Shown here piece by piece: positions 1 through 4,599 of a stretch of DNA of 6,819 nt. The position numbers and the translations under genes were made by a program. How positions within the stretch are numbered: position 1 is the first letter of the stretch; each line of letters opens with the position of its first letter. Origin of the DNA: Bacteroidota bacterium (lineage in GTDB: Bacteria; Bacteroidota; Bacteroidia; Chitinophagales; LD1); NCBI GenBank assembly GCA_023428205.1, contig JAEYZB010000247.1:1-6819 (forward strand), given 5' to 3'. The notes beneath the pieces are model-generated. The model did no database searches. It had not been told where the DNA came from and saw only the letters and a list, made by a program, of their open reading frames with translations.

Positions 1-659
1 TGACTCAATTTAAAATAAATCGCTTGCCCGAAGAACATATTGTGGATCGATATTTTAAAGGGGTAAAAAAAATGAGCATATTCAATGACGGGAAAGGGCT
101 TGATTTTTTTTACAACAATAATTTGCCTCGCTTAGAAGCAAAACCTTATATCGCCTGGGCGATTGGAGCGAAGCAAAAGACCAAACAATTTCCTGCCGAA
201 AAAATAATTGAAACACTAAACAGAAATGACTTTCCCGATATGCCTGTTTTGTTTTTAGGAGGAAAAGAAGACGCTGCAAAAGGAGAATATATTATAGCGC
301 AAAGCCCCCGAAAAAACGAGCAGAATTTTGCGGGAAAATTATCACTCGCAGAGTCAGCTCACGTTATTGCAAAAAGCGAATTGCTGATAACTAATGACAC
401 GGGCTTGATGCACATTGGTGCGGCATTAAAAAAGCCGATTGTTTCCGTTTGGGGAAATACAATTCCTGAATTTGGAATGACCCCTTACTACGGAAATACG
501 AAAATCAAAAACGAAATAATCGAAGTGAAAAACTTGTCGTGTCGGCCTTGCTCAAAATTAGGTTATGACACGTGTCCCCAAAGGCATTTTGATTGTATGA
601 ATAAAATTTCGGAATGCGATTTGGCGAGTGCCGTTTCAAAAGTTTTTTCCGAAAAATAA
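1..659 (+). CDS. Glycosyltransferase family 9 (heptosyltransferase-like), 5' end missing
   Basis: The frame is open from base 3 to a TAA at 657-659, giving 218 visible residues; the true start lies left of the window. GT9 enzymes use nucleotide-activated sugars, typically ADP-heptose, to build LPS core or related surface glycans at the cytoplasmic face of the inner membrane. They are usually about 340 residues long, so roughly the N-terminal third is absent. The visible part is the C-terminal nucleotide-sugar-binding domain. It carries the hallmark run ITNDTGLMHIGAALKKPIV (about bases 385-443) followed by SVWG. An upstream RYFKGVKK / NDGKGLDFF segment is typical of Bacteroidota members of the family. 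Near the C-terminus is a four-cysteine pattern C-x2-C-x7-C-x6-C (about bases 538-597), which I recall from Bacteroidota GT9 proteins and whose role is unknown to me. A TTG at 24 is not the start, because the frame continues upstream without a stop. Family assignment is firm; the exact sugar and acceptor are not known. Confidence 0.9.
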   Translation, partial: TQFKINRLPEEHIVDRYFKGVKKMSIFNDGKGLDFFYNNNLPRLEAKPYIAWAIGAKQKTKQFPAEKIIETLNRNDFPDMPVLFLGGKEDAAKGEYIIAQSPRKNEQNFAGKLSLAESAHVIAKSELLITNDTGLMHIGAALKKPIVSVWGNTIPEFGMTPYYGNTKIKNEIIEVKNLSCRPCSKLGYDTCPQRHFDCMNKISECDLASAVSKVFSEK

Positions 660-689
660 AACAGCGCACTCGTTTCCAAATGCGCTGTT
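660..689. terminator. Bidirectional intrinsic terminator between convergent genes
   Basis: A perfect 9-bp stem (660-668 pairing with 681-689, core ACAGCGCA/TGCGCTGT) closes a 12-nt loop. It begins at the base after the glycosyltransferase stop codon and ends 21 nt before the stop of the minus-strand acidic gene. On the minus strand the stem is followed at once by TTTATTTTT, a good U-tract. On the plus strand a T6 run (697-702) comes after a 7-nt gap, so termination in that direction may be weaker. The convergent arrangement supports a shared terminator. Confidence 0.8.
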
Positions 690-710
690 CAACTCCTTTT
701 TTCTAATTGT

Positions 711-1004
711 TTAGAAATCGTCAAAATCTAAATCGTCTTCTTCGTCAAAATTGTCGAAATCGTCATCGAAGTCATCGTCATCGTCCTCTTTTTTCCCTTT
801 ACGAGCACTTGATTTTGTTTCAATCATATCATCAAACTCCTCGAACTCTTTCAAATCTACTTCAGACGGTTCTTCATCGTCAAACGAGTCGATATCATCA
901 TCAAAATCTTTGTCATCTTCATCATCGAAATCCGCATCATTTTCTAGTTCATCATTTTCATCGAAGTCTGGTTCTTCGTCTTCATTTTTGCGCTTGCGTG
1001 CCAT
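711..1004 (-). CDS. Small, extremely acidic low-complexity protein of unknown function
   Basis: This 97-residue protein starts at ATG (complement of 1002-1004) and ends at TAA (complement of 711-713). By my count it has 35 Asp and 17 Glu (54 percent acidic), only 11 Lys/Arg and 11 Phe. It has no Cys, signal peptide or membrane segment and is predicted to be a disordered cytoplasmic polyanion. A short basic N-terminus (MARKRK) and a second basic patch (ARKGKK, about residues 67-72) flank acidic stretches with recurring DFDD, DFDE and EFDD units. The extreme C-terminus is DLDFDDF. Reality as a gene is supported by an A-rich leader before the ATG, a terminator placed just after the stop, and a divergent arrangement with ahpC. 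I do not recognise a named family. A DNA-mimic, a basic-protein chaperone, or a partner that imitates the SSB tail are all possible and unproven. Open frames on the opposite strand here result from the repetitive codons. Confidence 0.75.
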   Translation of the reverse strand: MARKRKNEDEEPDFDENDELENDADFDDEDDKDFDDDIDSFDDEEPSEVDLKEFEEFDDMIETKSSARKGKKEDDDDDFDDDFDNFDEEDDLDFDDF

Positions 1005-1213
1005 AGTGCTTTTTTGTTTTAATAGGTAAATTTTCCAATCAAGTGTTACAAAGGAAAGAAGATTTTTTATTCAAAAAAATTTTTTTTCTAAAAACACAAA
1101 AATGACTTTTTCTGTACGGTTCTAACGTTTTTTTGTTTTTGCTTCTGAAATGAGAATAAAAAATCTATACCTTTGCTACTTCGAATTATTAATCACTTAA
1201 AAAATAAAACAAT
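1005..1213. promoter_or_regulatory. AT-rich divergent intergenic region (acidic gene / ahpC)
   Basis: These 209 bases contain no credible gene. They hold the upstream regions of the leftward acidic gene and of rightward ahpC. A run of seven A followed by eight T (1073-1087) is perfectly symmetric and would be expected to bend or stiffen the DNA, so it could act as an UP-like element for either promoter. For the leftward gene the best -7-like match I find is TTCCTTTG on the minus strand (1049-1056), one base off TAnnTTTG, with no convincing -33 element. No clear operator repeat for an OxyR- or PerR-type regulator was recognised by eye. Confidence 0.5.
1145..1175 (+). promoter_or_regulatory. 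Putative Bacteroidota-type promoter of ahpC
   Basis: TACCTTTG at 1168-1175 is an exact match to the Bacteroidota -7 consensus TAnnTTTG. A weak -33 element (CTG at 1145-1147, where TTG is expected) lies 20 nt upstream of it; better TTTG matches at 1132-1135 and 1138-1141 are too far away. Transcription would begin near 1180, giving a leader of about 30 nt before the ahpC ATG. The leader contains an A-rich stretch and no Shine-Dalgarno sequence, as expected for the phylum. Confidence 0.55.
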
Positions 1214-1846
1214 ATGGCAGTATTAGTCGGAAAAAAAGCGCCTTTATTCAAGGCAAAAGCCGTAGTAAACGGAGAAGAAATTGTTGATGATTTTTCATTG
1301 GAACAATATCTTGGCAACAAATATGTAATCCTATTTTTCTACCCGAAAGATTTCACGTTTGTATGTCCAACCGAGTTGCACGCTTTCCAAGCAAAGTTGG
1401 CAGAATTTGAAAAACGCAACACCGCGGTTGTTGCCGTTTCTACGGATACTGAACAATCTCACTGGGGTTGGCTACAACTGCCTAAAGACAAAGGCGGCAT
1501 TGGTGGAGTGACTTACCCGATAGTAGCAGACACCAACAAAACAATTTCTGCAAACTACGATGTTTTGAACGGAGAATATTTCTACGATGAAAACAATCAA
1601 ATGCAAGCTACGGCTGAGTTGGTTGCCTATCGCGGCTTGTTCTTGATTGACAAAAACGGAGTGGTTCGCCATCAATTGGTAAACGATTTGCCGTTAGGGC
1701 GCAATATCGATGAGGCATTGCGTATGGTAGATTCATTGCAATTCTTGGAAACAAAAGGAGAGGTTTGCCCTGCAAACTGGACTGCGGGAAAAGACGGATT
1801 GACAGCAACTCACGATGGGGTCGCGGCATTCTTGGCAAAACATTAA
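1214..1846 (+). CDS. ahpC: Typical 2-Cys peroxiredoxin (alkyl hydroperoxide reductase AhpC)
   Basis: This complete 210-residue protein is a full-length Prx1/AhpC enzyme, which reduces hydrogen peroxide, organic hydroperoxides and peroxynitrite in the cytoplasm. The peroxidatic site is seen as P44-x3-T48-x2-C51 within FYPKDFTFVCPTE. The conserved active-site Arg is R140 in VAYRGLFLID, and the resolving cysteine is C185 in GEVCPANW. A GGIG motif (residues 94-97) corresponds to the GGLG motif of over-oxidation-sensitive members. The usual C-terminal YF motif is not clear; the end reads VAAFLAKH. The segment NGEYFYDENNQMQATAEL before VAYR is longer than in human-type enzymes and matches what I recall of Bacteroidota AhpC. 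The start is the ATG after an A-rich leader. No ahpF reductase follows, so the electron donor (AhpF elsewhere, or thioredoxin) is not shown. It is probably monocistronic, given its own promoter and a terminator immediately downstream. Confidence 0.97.
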   Translation: MAVLVGKKAPLFKAKAVVNGEEIVDDFSLEQYLGNKYVILFFYPKDFTFVCPTELHAFQAKLAEFEKRNTAVVAVSTDTEQSHWGWLQLPKDKGGIGGVTYPIVADTNKTISANYDVLNGEYFYDENNQMQATAELVAYRGLFLIDKNGVVRHQLVNDLPLGRNIDEALRMVDSLQFLETKGEVCPANWTAGKDGLTATHDGVAAFLAKH

Positions 1847-1868
1847 TTCTTCCTATTATCACTTTCAT

Positions 1869-1904
1869 TTCCGCATTTGCATTCGCAGGTGCGGAATTTT
1901 TTTT
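1869..1904 (+). terminator. Intrinsic terminator of ahpC
   Basis: A 7-bp perfect stem TTCCGCA (1869-1875) / TGCGGAA (1890-1896) with a 14-nt loop is followed directly by eight T (1897-1904). It starts 22 nt after the ahpC stop. The next gene starts only 25 nt beyond the T-run, so that gene needs either read-through or a promoter overlapping this hairpin. Confidence 0.85.
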
Positions 1905-1929
1905 ATCGTTACTTCGTAAAAAATCACTC

Positions 1930-3339
1930 ATGCGCTACGGAAAAAAGAAAGCCCCGAAACTTTTAGAAAACATCACTATTACCGATATGTCTAGTGAAGG
2001 AAAGGGCATTGCCAGGCTTGAAGGCAAAGTGCACTTTATAAAAGGAGGTGTACCCGGTGATGTAGCGGACATTTTAGTAATAAAAGGGAAAAGCTCTTAC
2101 GCAGACGCGGAATTAGACACGCTACACCAAAAGTCTTTGAAGCGCGTAAACCCCGCTTGTGATTATTTTGGAACTTGTGGAGGTTGCAAATGGCAGCATA
2201 TTGATTATGCCGCACAGTTGGAATTCAAAACACAAATTGTGCGGGACGCCTTGGAACGAATCGGCAAAATTAATGTACAAAATATGCTGCCGATTGTCGG
2301 TTGCGATGAGCCGTTTTTTTATCGCAATAAATTAGAATTTGGATTTACCGACAGACGTTGGCTTACAAACGAACAAATTGCAAGCGGTGCTGATTTTGAT
2401 AGGCGTGGTGTTGGTTTTCACGTTCCCGAAAATTTCGCGGGCGTATTGGATAAAGAAAAATGTCATTTGCAAGGCGGGCTTTCAAATGACATCCGCAATG
2501 CTGTTCGTGCGTATGCTAAAGAAAGAGGCTTGTCTTTCTTCAACTTGCGGAACCAAGAAGGATTCTTGCGCAATTTATTGATTCGAAACACAAGCATTGG
2601 CGAAACCTTAGTGTTGCTTGCCGTTACAGAAAATAACGAAGAAAACATCCGCGCGATAATGCACTTTATTGACCAAACATTTCCGCAAATCACTTCTCTG
2701 CAATATGTCGTAAATGGCAAACGAAATGACACCATTTATGACCTGACGCCTGTAGTGTGGAAAGGAAAAGATCACATCATCGAAAAACTGGGAGGGCATT
2801 CATTCAAAATTGGCCCCAAATCGTTTTTTCAAACCAATACTTCGCAAGCCGAAAAGCTATATGCCATTACAAAAAACATGGCCGAACTGAATGAGAATTC
2901 AAATGTTTATGACCTTTACACCGGAGTCGGAAGCATTGCTATTTATGTTTCAAATGGGTGCAAAAAAGTAACAGGAATTGAACAAATAGAAGAAGCGATT
3001 GCCGATGCGAAAGAAAATGCAACATTGAACAATATTTCCAACTGTACATTTTATGCAGGCGATGTGCGAATGATTTTAAACGATAATTTCATTGCACAAC
3101 ATGGCAAAGCAGATGTAATTATTACTGACCCGCCACGAGCAGGAATGCACGAAGATGTGGTAAAAACATTGTTGGAATCCGGTTGCCCTCGGATTATTTA
3201 TGTAAGTTGTAATCCTGCCACACAAGCTCGCGACTTACAACTCCTTTCGGAAAAATATGATGTAACCGCCATTCAACCGGTAGATATGTTCCCACAAACT
3301 ACGCACATTGAAAATGTCGTGCGCTTGGATAAACGATGA
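1930..3339 (+). CDS. rlmD: 23S rRNA (uracil-C5) methyltransferase, RlmD/RumA family
   Basis: This complete 469-residue enzyme transfers a methyl group from S-adenosylmethionine to C5 of a uracil in 23S rRNA (U1939 in the E. coli enzyme RlmD). An N-terminal TRAM RNA-binding domain covers about residues 8-70. The [4Fe-4S] ligands fit C77-x5-C83-x2-C86 (CDYFGTCGGC) plus C178 (EKCHL). The C-terminal Rossmann-type domain has FFQTN (299-303), the SAM-binding DLYTGVGSIA (328-337), DPPRAG (400-405), the catalytic nucleophile C427 in VSCNPAT and the general-base Glu E461 in HIENVVRL. The ATG at 1930 is chosen because an in-frame ATG at 1765 would place 55 extra residues inside ahpC and across its terminator, and TRAM homology begins only after 1930. 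The leader is A-rich without a Shine-Dalgarno sequence. Paralogues in this family can modify other uracils (tRNA U54 or 23S U747), so the exact target base is inferred. Confidence 0.93.
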   Translation: MRYGKKKAPKLLENITITDMSSEGKGIARLEGKVHFIKGGVPGDVADILVIKGKSSYADAELDTLHQKSLKRVNPACDYFGTCGGCKWQHIDYAAQLEFKTQIVRDALERIGKINVQNMLPIVGCDEPFFYRNKLEFGFTDRRWLTNEQIASGADFDRRGVGFHVPENFAGVLDKEKCHLQGGLSNDIRNAVRAYAKERGLSFFNLRNQEGFLRNLLIRNTSIGETLVLLAVTENNEENIRAIMHFIDQTFPQITSLQYVVNGKRNDTIYDLTPVVWKGKDHIIEKLGGHSFKIGPKSFFQTNTSQAEKLYAITKNMAELNENSNVYDLYTGVGSIAIYVSNGCKKVTGIEQIEEAIADAKENATLNNISNCTFYAGDVRMILNDNFIAQHGKADVIITDPPRAGMHEDVVKTLLESGCPRIIYVSCNPATQARDLQLLSEKYDVTAIQPVDMFPQTTHIENVVRLDKR

Positions 3340-3361
3340 AAGAGATAACAACCTTCCATCG

Positions 3362-3431
3362 AAATAGGATTAAGATGTTAAACGAAAAAAAAATAGCCTT
3401 TGTTTGGCAGAAATGACAAATAATCCTATTT
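3362..3431. repeat. Perfect 11-bp inverted repeat with 48-nt spacer
   Basis: AAATAGGATTA (3362-3372) is the exact reverse complement of TAATCCTATTT (3421-3431). After a small internal loop, TCC (3355-3357) can also pair with GGA (3437-3439). The stem is AT-rich and not followed by a T-run, so it is a poor terminator. The spacer includes A9 and two TTTG motifs. It could be a paired regulator-binding site or an RNA fold ahead of the PorP/SprF gene; its function is unknown. Confidence 0.6.
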
Positions 3432-3434
3432 TTA
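3403..3434 (+). promoter_or_regulatory. Candidate promoter for the PorP/SprF gene
   Basis: TTTG (3403-3406) as a -33 element is separated by 20 nt from TATTTTTA (3427-3434), which matches the Bacteroidota -7 consensus TAnnTTTG except for the last base. Transcription would begin near 3440, about 18 nt before the ATG. The -7 element overlaps the right arm of the inverted repeat, so a protein bound there could block it. This is a by-eye match with one imperfect position. Confidence 0.35.
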
Positions 3435-3457
3435 TCGGATAAAATGAACCAAAGCCT

Positions 3458-4498
3458 ATGGCAAACTCTACTTTTCGCAAAATTTTACTCGTCTCTTTCG
3501 CAGGATTTTTTGGCATAACCCTACAAGCACAAGACCCACATTTTGCACAGTTTTATACATTCGCTTCACAGTTGAATCCGGGATTAGTGGGCAACTACGA
3601 TGGCAGTTTTCGCGCAGCAGCAATCTATCGCAATCAATGGGCTTCAGCATTGAAAGCCACCGGATATCAAACCATAGGAGCAGACATTGATGCTTCTTTT
3701 TTAGAAGGCTATTTACGCAAATCAAAACTCGCTGTTGGCGTGTCGGTGCTGAATGATCGTAGCGGGAAAACAGGTCTTTCCTATTTAAATGCAAGCATAA
3801 GCGTTGCCTATCATCAAGGGTTCGGCAAAAATGGAAACCATCGTCTTTCGTTGGGTTTACAGGGAGCTTTCATTCAGAAAAGAATTGATGAAGCGTTGTT
3901 TGGCGATCAGTTCAATGACTATAACACTCCGCGTGGGACATCTGAAGAAAACTACACCAAAGGGGTGCTGAATGGCGACATGAATTTTGGTTTATATTGG
4001 AAGTCTAATTTCAAAAATACGTTCAAATTAGGAGTTGGTTTTGCGGCATATCATTTACTGCAGCCCAAAGAAAATTTCATGACTGATTCTTTAGGTGGCT
4101 TCGGACAACAATATCTACGTATGGTTGCTGACTTGAATGCAGAAATTATTTTCGGAAAGAAAAAAAATCTTTCCATTTCTCCCGAGTTCATATTCATGAT
4201 GCAAGGTCCTGCGCGCGAAATCAATCCGGGATTATTTTTCACCTATTATTTCCAAACAGGATTCAGAAAGAACAACAGCTTACATGTCGGTTTACGCTAC
4301 CGTGTAGGCGATGCCGTGATTCCTATGGTACAATTGCAATTTTATAATTTGCGAATCGGAGCAGCTTATGATGTGAATATTTCTCCACTGAAAGCCACGA
4401 CCCGAAATCAGGGCGCGTTTGAAATCTCTCTTTCCTACATAGGAGAAAGTGTTCGCTACTTTAAGGGAAGTAAATCGTTGCCAAGTCGCAGATTCTAA
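3458..4498 (+). CDS. PorP/SprF family type IX secretion system outer-membrane protein
   Basis: This complete 346-residue protein has an N-terminal signal peptide: a basic FRK, then the hydrophobic ILLVSFAGFFGITL, with probable cleavage in LQA-QDP after residue 24. The mature protein opens with QDPHFAQFYTFASQLNPGLVG, the signature start of the PorP/SprF family. The rest consists of alternating amphipathic strands typical of an outer-membrane beta-barrel. The family ending is seen in GAFEISLSYIGE followed by a short basic tail, SLPSRRF; many members, as I recall, end in CPRF, so the cysteine seems replaced. Known members work in T9SS: PorP is needed for secretion in Porphyromonas gingivalis, and SprF for export of the adhesin SprB in Flavobacterium johnsoniae. 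The downstream PorE-like gene supports a joint role. Many Bacteroidota carry several paralogues, so no specific symbol is given. No T9SS cargo gene lies upstream; the neighbour is rlmD. The ATG at 3444 is out of frame. Confidence 0.93.
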   Translation: MANSTFRKILLVSFAGFFGITLQAQDPHFAQFYTFASQLNPGLVGNYDGSFRAAAIYRNQWASALKATGYQTIGADIDASFLEGYLRKSKLAVGVSVLNDRSGKTGLSYLNASISVAYHQGFGKNGNHRLSLGLQGAFIQKRIDEALFGDQFNDYNTPRGTSEENYTKGVLNGDMNFGLYWKSNFKNTFKLGVGFAAYHLLQPKENFMTDSLGGFGQQYLRMVADLNAEIIFGKKKNLSISPEFIFMMQGPAREINPGLFFTYYFQTGFRKNNSLHVGLRYRVGDAVIPMVQLQFYNLRIGAAYDVNISPLKATTRNQGAFEISLSYIGESVRYFKGSKSLPSRRF

Positions 4499-4511
4499 TG
4501 AAATAAAATAG

Positions 4512-4525
4512 TTCGCTATAGCGAA
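4512..4525. repeat. Perfect 14-bp palindrome after the PorP/SprF gene
   Basis: TTCGCTATAGCGAA is its own reverse complement and lies 13 nt after the stop codon. As RNA it gives only a 5-bp stem with a TATA loop and no T-run, so it is not a terminator by itself; as DNA it has the symmetry of a dimeric-regulator site. The 8-mer GTTCGCTA at its left edge (4511-4518) also occurs inside the upstream coding region at 4451-4458. Function unknown. Confidence 0.5.
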
Positions 4526-4529
4526 AATA

Positions 4530-4575
4530 AAACCACTACCATATTCACGTGTTTTCAATATGGCAGTGGTTTTTT
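4530..4575 (+). terminator. Long hairpin terminator between the PorP/SprF and PorE-like genes
   Basis: The arms 4530-4545 and 4557-4572 pair over 16 positions with one A-C mismatch, around an 11-nt loop (4546-4556). The 3' side ends in six T (4570-4575), part of which belongs to the stem because the 5' arm starts with AAA. It has the form of a strong intrinsic terminator. It lies 31 nt after the upstream stop and ends 24 nt before the next start codon. If it works fully, the PorE-like gene would need its own promoter; partial read-through or a role as an RNA-stabilising hairpin are alternatives. Confidence 0.8.
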
Positions 4576-4599
4576 GATGAAGATAAAACCAAGCAATTT

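Larger units (their letters stand above)
3340..3457. other. Intergenic region between rlmD and the PorP/SprF gene
   Basis: These 118 bases carry no gene and no convincing GC-rich terminator for rlmD. They contain an 11-bp inverted repeat and a candidate promoter for the downstream gene, both described separately, plus a nine-A run (3385-3393). Confidence 0.6.

Noticed and set aside
24..26. TTG as start of the glycosyltransferase
   Set aside because: The frame is open upstream to the window edge and the protein is too short for GT9, so the gene is cut by the window.
707..1029. Two plus-strand open frames (707-1006, 751-1029) opposite the acidic gene
   Set aside because: They encode His/Arg- or Ser-rich low-complexity strings that are the necessary complement of repeated GAT/GAC/GAA codons; the minus-strand frame has the better leader, stop and terminator placement.
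1765..1929. Longer start for the rRNA methyltransferase at ATG 1765
   Set aside because: It would overlap the ahpC coding region by 82 bases and translate through the ahpC terminator; the extra 55 residues look unlike the family, and TRAM homology begins only after ATG 1930.
1472..1931. Minus-strand open frames inside ahpC (1472-1675 and 1608-1931)
   Set aside because: They lie antisense to a well-conserved gene with full catalytic motifs and their translations show no recognisable domain.
2339..2799. Alternative frames inside rlmD
   Set aside because: They are shadows of a complete conserved enzyme, with no domain features or initiation signals of their own.
3385..3407. Possible rlmD terminator around A9 and GCC...GGC
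   Set aside because: The only GC pairing is 3 bp and no T-run follows, so it is too weak to call.
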